From the NCBI RefSeq assembly GCF_000006985.1, contig NC_002932.3, positions 1,633,551 to 1,697,550 on the forward strand: a stretch of DNA of 64,000 nt, given 5' to 3'. Of this stretch, positions 7,900 to 16,735 are shown one piece after another. The notes below the pieces were generated by a model, which was given only the letters and a program-made list of their open reading frames with translations, had not been told where the DNA came from and made no database searches. This stretch comes from Chlorobaculum tepidum TLS (lineage in GTDB: Bacteria; Bacteroidota; Chlorobiia; Chlorobiales; Chlorobiaceae). Made by a program: the position numbers and the translations under genes. Within the stretch, counting starts at the first letter, position 1; every line of letters begins with the position of its first letter.

Positions 7900-10736
7900 T
7901 GGCACGCACCACCATTGACCGCCTCATTATCAACTCGCCCTACGAGGAGCCGGCGCGTCATTGGCGCTACGACCGCGAGACGCGGACCTTCGATCTCGTG
8001 GAGGGCCGTCGCCCGGCAGGCTACGTGGTGGCCTCCAGCGATTCTCGCGCCTTTGACGACCCCGGCATCTTCGTCGAGATTCCGCTGGTCAACCAGATCC
8101 GCCCGCGCGTGAAGGCGTGGCGCGAGGCGGGCTATGCGGGCGTCACCGGCATCACCAAGCGCCTGCTGGAGCACTGGCGCGACCCGGAGGAGTTCGAGAC
8201 GCGGCGCTTCTTTTTCTGCCAGTTGGAGGCGGTGGAGACGCTGATCTGGCTCATGGAGGCGCCCGCCGCCGAGCGCGTGGGCATAGAGATTCCAAGCGAC
8301 GGCGGAGATTTCGTCCGCCAGTGCTGCAAGATGGCCACCGGCTCGGGCAAGACCATCGTGATGGCGATGACGATCGCCTGGCACATCCTCAACAAGGTCG
8401 CCAACCCGCAGGACGCACGCTTTTCCAAGAACGTGCTGGTGATTGCGCCCGGGCTGACGGTGAAGAGCCGGCTGGCGGTGCTGGAGCCGGCGGGCGCTGG
8501 CAACTACTACGAAGCCTTCAACATTGTGCCATCGAGCATGCTCGACAAGCTGCGGCAGGGTAAGGTGCTGGTGCGCAATTGGCACGCGCTGGCCTGGGAG
8601 AGCGAAGAGCAGCTCAAGAAGCGCAAGAGCGTGGACAAACGCGGGGCAAAGAGCGACGAAGCCTATACGCGGGAGGTGCTCGGTGAGATGGCCAATGCCC
8701 GGAACATCCTGATTATCAACGACGAGGCGCACCATGCCTGGCGCGTCAACTGGGAGGCCGAGGGCAAGTACCTGCGCGCCCGCGACCTGAAAGACAGCGC
8801 CGAAGAGGCGACCGTCTGGATCGGTGGCCTCGACCGGCTCAACCGCTCGCGCGGCATCCTTACTTGCTACGACTTCTCCGCCACGCCCTTCACGCCGTCG
8901 GGCAAGAAGAGCAGCGAAGAGGCGCTCTTCGGCTGGATTGTGAGCGACTTCGGCCTGAACGACGCCATCGAATCGGGCCTGGTCAAGACCCCACGTGTGG
9001 TGGTGCGCGACGACGCCGTGCCCGACGCGAAAACCTACAAGTCGAGGCTGTACCACATCTACAACGATCCGGACGTGAAGGACGACCTCAACCGGCGGGC
9101 GCAGCCGGAAGAGCCGCTGCCCGACCTGGTGCTCAATGCCTTCTACCTGCTCGGCTACGACTGGCGCGAAACGTGGAAGACATGGCAGAAGGCGGGGCTT
9201 GCCACCCCGCCGGTGATGATCACGGTCTGCAACCGCACCGAGACCGCGGCGCGCGTGAAGCACGCCTTCGATACCAGGCGAATCCACATCGACGAGCTGT
9301 GCGATCCGGAGCGGGTACTGCACATCGACTCGAAGGTGCTCGACGACGCGGAGGCGCAGGAAGAGCCGGCCGCCGCCGTGGTGGCGCCCGAAGACGACGG
9401 CGACGCGGAGGAGGAAGCCGCTGCTCCAGTTGCCAGAAAACTGACCAAGGCCCAGCAAGCGGAACTGCTGCGGCGCACCGTGGACACGGTCGGCAAGGCT
9501 GGCCAGCCCGGCGAGAAGATTCAAAAGGTCATCTCGGTCGGCATGTTGAGCGAGGGCTGGGACGCGAAGACGGTGACCCACATCATGGGGCTGCGCGCCT
9601 TCACGTCGCAGCTTCTGTGCGAGCAGGTGGTGGGGCGGGGCCTGCGGCGCACCTCCTACGAGGTGAACCCGGAGACGGGGCTGTTCGAGCCGGAGTACGT
9701 CAACATCTTCGGCGTGCCGTTCACCTTCCTGCCACACGAGGGGGGCGAAGACGGCCCGCCGCCGCCCCCGACACCCAAGACGGCGGTCGAACCGGACCCG
9801 TCCAAGGCGCAGTTCGAGATCCGTTGGCCGAACGTGGTGCGCATCGAGCGCGTGTTCCAGCCCACGCTGACGCTGGACTGGTCGAAGGCACGGGTTTTGG
9901 AACTGGACGCGGCGCAGACCGCCCAGGTGGCCGAGCTGGCGCCGGTGCTCGAAGGCAAGCCGGATGTGACCAAGATCGAGCGCATCGAGCTGGAAAGCCT
10001 GGCGCGGCAGTTTCGCACCCAGCGCATCATCTTCGAGACGGCGCGCGACGTGTTCGACCAGATGAAGCACACCTGGCAGGGCAGCCGCGAGGTGCTGCTG
10101 GCGCAGTTGGTGCGGATCGTCGAGGAGTTCATCCGCTCCGACAAGATTGCGATCTCTCCCCCGCTTTTCTACCAGGACGAGCTCCGTCGCCGGCTGATCA
10201 TCACGCTCAACATGTCGCGAGTAGTGCAGCACGTCTGGGAGGCGGTGCGGCAGGAGAACACCGAGCGTCTGACGCCAGTCTTCGACCGCGACCATCCGAT
10301 CCGTTCCACTGACGAGATGCGCACCTGGTACACCGGCAAGCCGTGCGAACGAACGCGCAAGTCGCACATCAACGTCTGCGTCTACGACAGCACCTGGGAG
10401 GCGGCGGACGCCTTCGCGCTCGACAACAGCGATGCGGTGGCGACCTGGGTGAAGAACGACCACCTGGGCTTCGAGATCCTGTATGTCTATCGCGGCGTCG
10501 TGCGCAAGTACCGGCCCGACTTTCTGGTGCGGCTGGCCGACGGTGAGATGCTCGTGCTGGAAACGAAGGGGCAAGACACCGAGCAGGACCGCGTGAAACG
10601 CCGCTATCTGGACGAATGGACGCAGGCTGTCACCGCCCACGGCGGTTTCGGCCGTTGGCGGTGGGCGGTGGCGCAGCATCCCGGCGAGATACGGGACATC
10701 CTGATGCAAGGCGAGGGAGCGCGAGCGGGAGGCTAA
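7899..10736 (+). CDS. res: Type III-like restriction subunit Res (BPTD_3080-type DEAD/DEAH helicase-nuclease)
   Basis: A 945-residue protein. Walker A CKMATGSGKT is at about residue 146, the DEAH box LIINDEAHHAW at about 270, and FSATPFTPSG at about 327. The second helicase lobe has SVGMLSEGWDAKTVTHI and QLLCEQVVGRGLRR (motif VI) near residue 575. A C-terminal PD-(D/E)xK nuclease shows YRPDFLVRLADGEMLVLETKG at about 870-890. It translocates on and cuts DNA that lacks Mod methylation. Start and mod stop share an A (TAATG). No frame damage is seen. The stop codon lies inside the R'' box of the attC-like site at 10731. Confidence 0.92.
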   Translation: MARTTIDRLIINSPYEEPARHWRYDRETRTFDLVEGRRPAGYVVASSDSRAFDDPGIFVEIPLVNQIRPRVKAWREAGYAGVTGITKRLLEHWRDPEEFETRRFFFCQLEAVETLIWLMEAPAAERVGIEIPSDGGDFVRQCCKMATGSGKTIVMAMTIAWHILNKVANPQDARFSKNVLVIAPGLTVKSRLAVLEPAGAGNYYEAFNIVPSSMLDKLRQGKVLVRNWHALAWESEEQLKKRKSVDKRGAKSDEAYTREVLGEMANARNILIINDEAHHAWRVNWEAEGKYLRARDLKDSAEEATVWIGGLDRLNRSRGILTCYDFSATPFTPSGKKSSEEALFGWIVSDFGLNDAIESGLVKTPRVVVRDDAVPDAKTYKSRLYHIYNDPDVKDDLNRRAQPEEPLPDLVLNAFYLLGYDWRETWKTWQKAGLATPPVMITVCNRTETAARVKHAFDTRRIHIDELCDPERVLHIDSKVLDDAEAQEEPAAAVVAPEDDGDAEEEAAAPVARKLTKAQQAELLRRTVDTVGKAGQPGEKIQKVISVGMLSEGWDAKTVTHIMGLRAFTSQLLCEQVVGRGLRRTSYEVNPETGLFEPEYVNIFGVPFTFLPHEGGEDGPPPPPTPKTAVEPDPSKAQFEIRWPNVVRIERVFQPTLTLDWSKARVLELDAAQTAQVAELAPVLEGKPDVTKIERIELESLARQFRTQRIIFETARDVFDQMKHTWQGSREVLLAQLVRIVEEFIRSDKIAISPPLFYQDELRRRLIITLNMSRVVQHVWEAVRQENTERLTPVFDRDHPIRSTDEMRTWYTGKPCERTRKSHINVCVYDSTWEAADAFALDNSDAVATWVKNDHLGFEILYVYRGVVRKYRPDFLVRLADGEMLVLETKGQDTEQDRVKRRYLDEWTQAVTAHGGFGRWRWAVAQHPGEIRDILMQGEGARAGG

Positions 10737-10797
10737 CAACCGTTTGCGGCGGACAACATTCCGCTGCGCGGCCCGCCGCTGATGCTGGGCGTTAGGC
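10731..10797 (+). other. attC-like integron recombination site 1 (plus orientation)
   Basis: It begins GGCTAACAA (R'' box) and ends GGGCGTTAGGC (R' box), 67 bp long, with an inner stem GCGGCGG/CCGCCGC. Spacing and boxes fit the 59-base-element consensus RYYYAAC...GTTRRRY. Its R'' box overlaps the res stop codon, as expected for an attC closing a mod-res cassette. Confidence 0.7.
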
Positions 10798-10843
10798 GCC
10801 ATCCATGAATCAATGAGAAGTTTTTTCATGGATGGCGCCTAAC
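10791..10843. repeat. Perfect 19-bp inverted repeat joining two attC sites
   Basis: Arms 10791-10809 and 10825-10843 are exact reverse complements, GTTAGGCGCCATCCATGAA in the left arm, around a 15-base spacer. Each arm starts with the R' box of one attC. The same post-attC sequence is therefore present on both sides in opposite orientation. Confidence 0.9.
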
Positions 10844-10895
10844 GATTGGGTTCAGGGGCGTAGCGGAGCGCGTCGGCTGCAAGCTGTTGTTAGGC
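10837..10895 (-). other. attC-like integron recombination site 2 (minus orientation)
   Basis: Read on the minus strand: GCCTAACAAC, then GCAGCCGACGCGC, then CCAATCGTTAGGC, 59 bp. It closely follows the classic 59-base element layout with R'', L'', L' and R' boxes. It lies 36 bp behind the TauE gene of the minus-strand arm. Confidence 0.75.
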
Positions 10896-10931
10896 AACCC
10901 ATATCCTGATGCACGTTTGCATGACGGCACG

Positions 10932-11723
10932 TCACTTGCCTGAAACTGCATTCGCCAACATAGCAATGGCGGCTACGATCGTAAGAACACCGGAAATGAT
11001 TTTCAGACTTTTCGGCTTTGTTTTTAGCGCGATTTTGCTACCAATCAGCCCTCCTACTACTGCCGCTGCCCCACATGGAATCGCCAGTTCCGGGTCAAAA
11101 CCTCCGTGCAATGCGTTGCCGGCAAATCCCGTCAATGCTGTTGCCGCCAGCATGGCTGTGGCGGTACCGACAGCCGTGCGCACCGGTACGCCACATCCAA
11201 CAACCATTAATGGGATCAGAAATGATCCCCCTGAAATTCCCACCATTCCAGAGAAAAAACCGGTAGCCATGGTCAATGGCACTGCCACCCACAAATTGAT
11301 GACATACAGGTTGTCGCCTTCTTGGATATTCCAATACCCGAAGCGAGAAATGGCCACCTTGCGGGCCTGTTTTTCGGGAAACAGCATTGCAACGCCAGCA
11401 ACAAACAACAGTAAGGATAAAATAAACTTCAACAGCGTGCCCGTGAACGAGTGCGCCATGAATCCTCCGACGAAGGCCATCGTCGCATTCAGACTGCCAA
11501 AGAAAATGGCTAGCGGCCATGACATCACTCTTGCTTTACCGAAGACGATTGCCCCCACTAACGCACTAGCCAGCAAAATGAACTGGCTGGTTGTGGAAGC
11601 CGTATGCATCTGAACGCCCAAAAGAACAAGCGTCGCAACATAAAAGTTGCCGCCGCCACGTCCGCTCATGATCATGACTACCGTGAGAGCAAAAATGATG
11701 GCGACAATCAAGAAGGTGTTCAT
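10932..11723 (-). CDS. TauE/SafE-family sulfite/anion exporter
   Basis: A 263-residue inner-membrane protein with about eight hydrophobic segments. It has the repeated TauE/SafE motif GFFSGMVGISGGSFLIPLM near residue 155 and the later TAVGTATAMLAATALTGFAG. The family exports sulfite or other sulfur anions. The ATG at 11723 overlaps the stop of the rhodanese frame (ATGA), so the two were one operon. Fits sulfur metabolism, but the gene is part of the acquired island. Confidence 0.88.
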   Translation of the reverse strand: MNTFLIVAIIFALTVVMIMSGRGGGNFYVATLVLLGVQMHTASTTSQFILLASALVGAIVFGKARVMSWPLAIFFGSLNATMAFVGGFMAHSFTGTLLKFILSLLLFVAGVAMLFPEKQARKVAISRFGYWNIQEGDNLYVINLWVAVPLTMATGFFSGMVGISGGSFLIPLMVVGCGVPVRTAVGTATAMLAATALTGFAGNALHGGFDPELAIPCGAAAVVGGLIGSKIALKTKPKSLKIISGVLTIVAAIAMLANAVSGK

Positions 11724-12117
11724 CGTGTTTTGTCTCCCGATTGATGAGAGTTCTGTGATTGCTGAATTGCCTTGTGCAATTTTCCCGGCATAAGCTGACT
11801 GGTAATTGCATCGTAATTGCTGGGGGCAATTCGCACATGTTCGTAACCGAGGGAGCGTAGATATACAGATATACGATGGTAGATCTTGTGCCAGCAGAGC
11901 AAAAAATGCCGATAGTCTTGTCACGGGGTATCTCAGCATAACGATCCGGAATCTCATTAATCGGAATCCACAGCACCCGAATGTGATGTTCCAACCTAAT
12001 CTGAAGCGACTCCACTTCTTGGCGCGATCTCACATCCAGAAAGATTGCATCTTTCGTCGCGAGTAGCGCCTCCATTTCGATCTTGTGTTTTCCACTTCCA
12101 AAGAAATCAAATGTCAT
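11720..12117 (-). pseudogene. Rhodanese-like protein with a 2-nt frameshift
   Basis: The first frame, from ATG 12117, reads MTFDFFGSGKHKIEMEALL, AIFLDVRSRQEVES and IGIFCSAGTRSTIVY (active-site loop CSAGTRS). It then runs into a TA-rich spot near 11860. The continuation YLRSLGYEHVRIAPSNYDAI lies in another frame and ends in TGA at 11720. Removing two bases in TATCTGTATATCTACG restores one frame. It would have been a sulfur-transfer partner for the TauE exporter behind it. Its start codon lies 8 bp from the IS element, so its promoter has also been cut off. Confidence 0.75.
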
Positions 12118-12125
12118 ACTCTTTA

Positions 12126-13402
12126 GGCCACCTCTAAAAAGTCGGCAATAATATAAAGCGTTGAAATATATTGACGTAGCTGCGATATAAGTCTTGAAAT
12201 ATCCGTATGTTGACGTAGTACCTATCAACCCGACTGCGCTGCTATGAAAAACATCAACCCGCCTGGCTTTTTTGATGAGCATTTTCTGCTCGAACGCCTC
12301 ACCAAACTCAAGGATCCGCTCGTCAAACTTGAAGCGCATATCGACTGGCAACTTTTTGCTCCCATTCTCGAAGTAGCTTTCAGCAAGCCAGCCAATCGCA
12401 AGAACATGGGTCGCCCACCGTTCGACCGGTTGATGATGTTCAAACTCCTCATTCTCCAGAGCCTGTACAACCTTTCCGACGACCAGATGGAGTACCAGAT
12501 CACCGACCGTTTGAGCTTCAAGCGATTCCTTGGCCTGAAAGCGAGCGACAAGGTTCCGGACAGCAAAACCATCTGGAAATTCCGGGAAACCCTTATTCAG
12601 GAAGAACTTATCGAGGCGTTGTTTTTCCGCTTCAATCAGGCGCTCGATGAGCAGTGTATCTTTGCTCGAAACGGACAACTGGTCGATGCCAGCATTGTCG
12701 AGGTGCCGCGCCAGCGCAACAGCCGCGACCAAAACGCTCAGATCAAGCAGGGCCAGACGCCGGAAGCCTGGAAACAGAAGCCCAACAAGCTGCGCCAGAA
12801 AGATGTCGATGCCCGGTGGTTGAAGAAAACCATGTCAAGGTCGATAAAGGCACCAAACTCATCAACAACTGGATGGTAACGCCCGCCTGCAAGCACGATT
12901 CCCAAGAGCTGGAAGCGCTGCTCGAAAAACAAGATATGGGCCAGCCGCTGTACGGCGACAGCGCCTATGTCGGACAGCAAGCTATTATCGACGAGTGTGA
13001 AATGACCAATGAAGTCCACGAAAAAGGAACGAAAGGCCATCCGCTGACCGAAGAGCAAAAAGCCTCGAATCGGGTGAAATCAAAGAGCCGTGCGCGAGTC
13101 GAGCATGTGTTTGGATTCATGACCAACTCGATGAAAGCGATGTATGTCAGAACGATCGGCTCTGTGCGGGCCGTTGCGAAGATCGGTCTGACAAACCTGA
13201 CCTACAACCTGATGCGCTGCACGCAGCTCAACAAAAAAGTGCACAACGTCTTTCTCTGGGGATAACTACGCCCTGTCGCGGCTGAAAAGCTGTTTACAGG
13301 GACAATACTGTCAATAAACAACTGCTTTGCAGGGCAGAATGGCCCTGTTTCGTTGAAATACAAAACCGGGAATATTTCAGATCACCCTTTTTAGAGGTGC
13401 CC
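12126..13402 (+). mobile_element. IS5-like insertion sequence, 1277 bp, defective
   Basis: The terminal inverted repeats are GGCCACCTCTAAAAAG at 12126 and GGGCACCTCTAAAAAG, read from 13402 on the minus strand. A 3-bp direct repeat TTA flanks it (12123-12125 and 13403-13405). The insertion lies exactly between the stop codon of the acetyltransferase gene and the rhodanese start. Its transposase gene is broken. Confidence 0.88.
12244..13265 (+). pseudogene. IS5-family transposase, internal deletion with frameshift
   Basis: The N-terminal part has the IS5 pattern MGRPPFDRLMMFKLLILQ and DDQMEYQITDRLSFKRFLGL, then LVDASIVEVPRQRNSRD (first catalytic Asp). At DARWLKK, near 12825, the sequence jumps directly to ENHVKVDKGTKLINNW in another frame; the usual residues in between are missing. 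The second Asp (LYGDSAYVG) and the Glu (RARVEHVFGF) are in the later frame. The element cannot make its own transposase. Confidence 0.88.
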
Positions 13403-14206
13403 TTATATTGTGACTACATCGATGTAGAAACCATTGCGGCACCACTTCACGCCGTGATCTTGAGCACCCTGGTACTTGGCCTTATCCCTGTAGACCAACT
13501 TACCCTCCACTATGATTTCTATGACTGGATCGCGGCTCATGCGGCGAAAGCACTTCGGAAACGATGCACGCTCAGCCAAATAGACCTTTCCATCATCGGC
13601 AACGATGGCGTTGAGGTGATAGCTGGCTATAGCTGGAACATTATCTTGCCAATTTCTTTCCTCGGGAAACGAGCTAATCGTCGCTAATATTGGTCTTCCG
13701 CCAGGCGGTAGCGCTAGATTCTTGGACAAGACTCTGAAGCCCTTGGCGTTTTTTCCGAATTCGCCCTCAACAATCGTGAAGCCCATTGCTTCCCAAAACG
13801 GAATAGAGGAAGAAGGTTTACACTCGACTTGCAAAACCATCTCATCCTGTTGCAAAGCAAGCTCGACACAATGTTCAACAACGAGCCGCCCAAGACCGTT
13901 GCCCCTCCAACCATTACGAACTTGGAGGATGCCCGAACTCAGCAACTGGCCCCACTGATAAGCGACCGGAATGCCTTTAATTTCATCAATCAGAACCAGC
14001 AGCCTGCCTTCTTCATGGCACTGTCGGGTTAGGTTCCAATTGCAGAGGAAATTACCGTGAACTTCCAACGCTTCCTCTTCTTGTAACCAATCGTGAATTT
14101 GTTGCACATCATGGCTGTTAGACCAACGGATCATGAATGGTCGCTCAATGTCATTGATGATATGAATTACCTTTTTGGTCAATGGAATATCCTTGAAGCC
14201 TAACAT
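13403..14206 (-). CDS. GNAT-family N-acetyltransferase with a C-terminal extension
   Basis: 267 residues. The GNAT core has the acetyl-CoA loop VRNGWRGNGLGRLVVEH (Q/RxxGxG/A type) near residue 98 and FWEAMGFTIVEGE, the usual beta-6/beta-7 region. Residues from about 165 on form an extra domain I do not recognise, ending CRNGFYIDVVTI. ATG 14206 lies inside the flanking repeat; an alternative start at 14134 (MIRWSNSHD) begins where the GNAT fold normally starts. Its TAA stop coincides with the target duplication of the IS. It was originally directly upstream of the rhodanese gene. Substrate unknown. Confidence 0.75.
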   Translation of the reverse strand: MLGFKDIPLTKKVIHIINDIERPFMIRWSNSHDVQQIHDWLQEEEALEVHGNFLCNWNLTRQCHEEGRLLVLIDEIKGIPVAYQWGQLLSSGILQVRNGWRGNGLGRLVVEHCVELALQQDEMVLQVECKPSSSIPFWEAMGFTIVEGEFGKNAKGFRVLSKNLALPPGGRPILATISSFPEERNWQDNVPAIASYHLNAIVADDGKVYLAERASFPKCFRRMSRDPVIEIIVEGKLVYRDKAKYQGAQDHGVKWCRNGFYIDVVTI

Positions 14207-14425
14207 TGTTTATACTGACCCGCCTAAACCGCGGATTTTTGAATTTCAGCCCATAGAAGACGCAATTTGAGAAACCATTTTAAATACTGCTAATAACACA
14301 ATGTTTAATCACTTAAGCCTCACATGACATTTTATTTCAGCGTTTTATACGGATCGGCATAAGAACACTGCTTGCAGCCCATCGACAAAGCCTTCCCCAC
14401 CCCAAAACCGAGACCAAGAAAACAC
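14198..14425 (-). repeat. Right flanking repeat of the island, inverted copy of 4274-4493
   Basis: Read on the minus strand it gives the same series of blocks as the left copy: small-ORF C-terminus, GCGTCTTCTATGG, GAAATTCAAAAATCCGC and ACAATGTTAGGC. The inner edge GTTAGGC resembles an attC R' box. Here an extra inverted pair AACATTGT/ACAATGTT is present that the left copy has lost. Confidence 0.8.
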
Positions 14426-14455
14426 CCATAGCTCAGCGCAGTTTGGTCAGCCGTT
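14342..14455 (-). pseudogene. Decayed small chlorobial ORF, right-arm copy
   Basis: The frame gives GVTADQTALSYGCFLGLGFG, then VGKALSMGCKQCSYADPYKTLK and TAA. An in-frame stop occurs just before FSGV and there is no ATG, so it is a 5'-truncated fragment or a small protein starting elsewhere. Same family as the fragment at 4151-4360. Confidence 0.4.
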
Positions 14456-14580
14456 ACTCCGCTAAATCAACAGCTTGAGATATTAGCGCAAAATCCGTGA
14501 CAAACCAAAGCAGCGCTGAACCGGCGTGGATTCAGCGCTGTCGATGAGCCGCAGGCTCGAATGGAGGTCGAAAAAGCAGA

Positions 14581-14991
14581 TTACTTTGCGGGGCAGTCCG
14601 GGGGCTGGAACTTTGGGTCGTAGCTATCCCACAACCACTCCGAAACCGTCCGCAAGTCCCGCGCGTCGAGTTCGACGGCGGGCATCAGGCCGAAGCGCGA
14701 AATGGCGGGCGGCCTCAGCTTCGATTTTTCCACCGCCGGTTTTGCGACGAACTCCATGATGTGGCGAACGCCCTGTTCGCGATCCGCGAATGCTTTGTGA
14801 TAAAAGTAGGACAGCCCGGCGACCGGCGGAGCAGATTTGGGCGGCGGCAGCATTGAGTGACACGCGCTGCAATGGCGCTCGTACAGCTCCTGGCCGCCGG
14901 TCACCTGCGCGAAGGCATTGGTGGAGTATGCCGTGGCAAGCGAAATAGCGGTGCAGCCAATAAGAATGGCAGGCGAGAATCTGAAAGTCAT
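14581..14991 (-). CDS. Periplasmic monoheme cytochrome c
   Basis: 136 residues. A signal peptide ends near AFAQVTGG, followed by ELYERHCSACHSMLPP with the heme motif CSACH. A Met in RFGLMPAVELDARDL is a good candidate for the axial ligand. Size and pattern fit a small class I electron carrier in the periplasm. It stands alone beside the island; the partner is not evident. ATG 14991 is chosen because it starts the signal peptide. Confidence 0.85.
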   Translation of the reverse strand: MTFRFSPAILIGCTAISLATAYSTNAFAQVTGGQELYERHCSACHSMLPPPKSAPPVAGLSYFYHKAFADREQGVRHIMEFVAKPAVEKSKLRPPAISRFGLMPAVELDARDLRTVSEWLWDSYDPKFQPPDCPAK

Positions 14992-15182
14992 GCTTTTATC
15001 GTTATTATTTTTCAATACAACGCAATTCAAGAAAAATGACCACGCGCATTTGCACTGATGCATGGCCATCACAAAACATCGAGTCTGTTGGAGAATCGCA
15101 CAATCCCCTGAGTATAATCAAAACAGGAAAAAACCTTATCTATTTAAGCAAAGTACACTAATCACCTTAATAAAAAAAACTT

Positions 15183-15539
15183 TCAGGCGCACTTGTGCAT
15201 TGCCGGATCGGCGATGGCCGCTGACTCGCACTTTTTCAGGTATCGCTCGCACTGCTTGCGGATGTCATAACCAAGCATCGAGCCGAGCACGAAATCCTCC
15301 TCAGGGGTGAGAGCCTTGAGTTTCTTGCTGGCGCAGATCGACCGAACAACCGCCACGCACTCCGGCGCTCCGAAGAAAACGTTGATGTGCGACTTGCCGA
15401 AGTCGTAGATATGGTAGTCGATGCCGTAATGCCGGAGCTTTCTGGTCGCCTCCTCGCCGAACCGGGCAGGAAGCGTGTGCATGACCAGACTCCGTAACCC
15501 TTTGCGATATTCATAGATATGGTGAATCAGCACTTTCAT
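15183..15539 (-). CDS. DUF2023 family protein
   Basis: A 118-residue cytoplasmic protein beginning MKVLIHHIYEYRKGLRSLVM, then YGIDYHIYDFGKSHINVFFG, the signature of DUF2023. The family has no known activity and is often found next to flavodoxin genes, as here (fldA at 16736). A link to iron limitation or flavodoxin use is therefore an inference from context. The C-terminus has three Cys. Confidence 0.8.
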   Translation of the reverse strand: MKVLIHHIYEYRKGLRSLVMHTLPARFGEEATRKLRHYGIDYHIYDFGKSHINVFFGAPECVAVVRSICASKKLKALTPEEDFVLGSMLGYDIRKQCERYLKKCESAAIADPAMHKCA

Positions 15540-15749
15540 GGTCGTGGTGTTTTTGGATTGTTTAAAAACTCAGCCTCTTTCAGCTCGCGTTCGGAACGTC
15601 ACGCCTCTCGTCTGTTGGCGGCTTCGGCTCGCCTTTCTGCACCTCTTCGCCATTGACGAACAGCACTCTGGCGGTTTACTTGTCTGTTGTCGATGAGTGG
15701 ATCAATGTGTGATCGACTCGTCGCTTCGACAACCAAAACAACTACCGCC

Positions 15750-15938
15750 ATGTCACTGAAAATCACCGAAGAGTGCACCTTCTGCGCCGCCTGCGAACCC
15801 GAATGCCCGGTCAACGCCATCAGCGCGGGCAGCGACATCTACGTCATCGATGAATCGGCCTGCACCGAGTGCGAGGGCTATGCCGACTCACCGGCATGTG
15901 TTGCCGTGTGCCCCGCCGAGTGCATCGTCAAGGCCTGA
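15750..15938 (+). CDS. 2[4Fe-4S] ferredoxin, Chlorobium type
   Basis: 62 residues with CTFCAACEPECP and CTECEGYADSPACVAVCP. The second motif carries the extended spacing typical of Chlorobium ferredoxins. These low-potential carriers take electrons from the type I reaction centre to the reductive TCA cycle and other reductases. ATG 15750 is chosen because it directly precedes the conserved SLKITEECTFC. Confidence 0.93.
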   Translation: MSLKITEECTFCAACEPECPVNAISAGSDIYVIDESACTECEGYADSPACVAVCPAECIVKA

Positions 15939-15947
15939 GCGCCGCGC

Positions 15948-16718
15948 TCACTGAGCGGCGCTTTGCCGGGCTGGCGGCGCGAACGGTTCCGGGCCGCCGC
16001 CAGCCTCGTCGAAACGCTCGTCTGGCTCGGCCTGAACATCGATGATCGACGCGATCTCGAAGGCAATGGCAATGCGCTCCGAACCATCGGCGATGGTCAA
16101 CGGTCCCTGAAACGGGGCCTTTTGCATAACCGTGCAACTCCTGCCGGGCAAGAGACCCAGCTGGGCGATATATTCGAGCACTTCTGGATCGGCGCTCCGC
16201 AACTGCGCGATGCGAACCGTCCGCCCCTCATCGACCGTCGAGAGCGGTTCAAGCAGCTCCGACCTGAGCGCGCCGTCATGCGCCGGAATCGGGTGGCCGT
16301 GGGGATCGTGCATCGGGTAGCCAAGCAGCCGGTCAAGCGCGTCCGAGAGCCGATCCGAAATGACATGCTCCAGACGGCACGCCTCCTCGTGCAGCTCGTG
16401 AATGCCGTAACCGGCCATTTTGAACAGAAAGGTTTCGACCAGCCGCCGCTTTCTCAGAGTCCGGCAGGCGGCTTGCCGCCCCTTCGGCGTCATCGACACC
16501 CCTTCGCGCCACTCGTGACGCAGCAATCCGGCCTCCGTCAGTCGCACGATTTTTTCGGAAACGGTCGAAAGCGAGTGCCCTATCGCTTTGGCGATGTCGC
16601 TCACCGACACCTCGCGCTCTCGTTCAGTCAACCGCCAGATGACCTGAAGGTACATCTCGCTCGACTCGCTCAGCTTTTCCGGTTTCCCGCCGACGGCCCC
16701 GCTGGTTCGCTCCGTCAT
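15948..16718 (-). CDS. DtxR/MntR-family metal-dependent repressor
   Basis: 256 residues. The N-terminal winged helix is SESSEMYLQVIWRLTE, then VSDIAKAIGHSLSTVSEKI. The dimerisation helix carries metal ligands: EEACRLEHVISDRLSDALD. A C-terminal SH3-like FeoA domain follows (LGLLPGRSCTVMQKAPFQGP). It should repress iron or manganese genes when metal is bound. ATG 16718 is preceded by AAAAGGAG at ideal distance; an ATG at 16739 overlapping the flavodoxin stop is the alternative. It probably controls the feo and ferritin genes nearby. Confidence 0.9.
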   Translation of the reverse strand: MTERTSGAVGGKPEKLSESSEMYLQVIWRLTEREREVSVSDIAKAIGHSLSTVSEKIVRLTEAGLLRHEWREGVSMTPKGRQAACRTLRKRRLVETFLFKMAGYGIHELHEEACRLEHVISDRLSDALDRLLGYPMHDPHGHPIPAHDGALRSELLEPLSTVDEGRTVRIAQLRSADPEVLEYIAQLGLLPGRSCTVMQKAPFQGPLTIADGSERIAIAFEIASIIDVQAEPDERFDEAGGGPEPFAPPARQSAAQ

Positions 16719-16735
16719 CCCGCTCCTTTTGCGCG

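Noticed and set aside
7788-10829. A 1013-codon open frame on the minus strand opposite res
   Set aside because: It is the antisense of a GC-rich gene with strong codon bias; the translation shows His/Arg/Ala-rich low complexity and no domain, while the plus-strand frame has all helicase and nuclease motifs.
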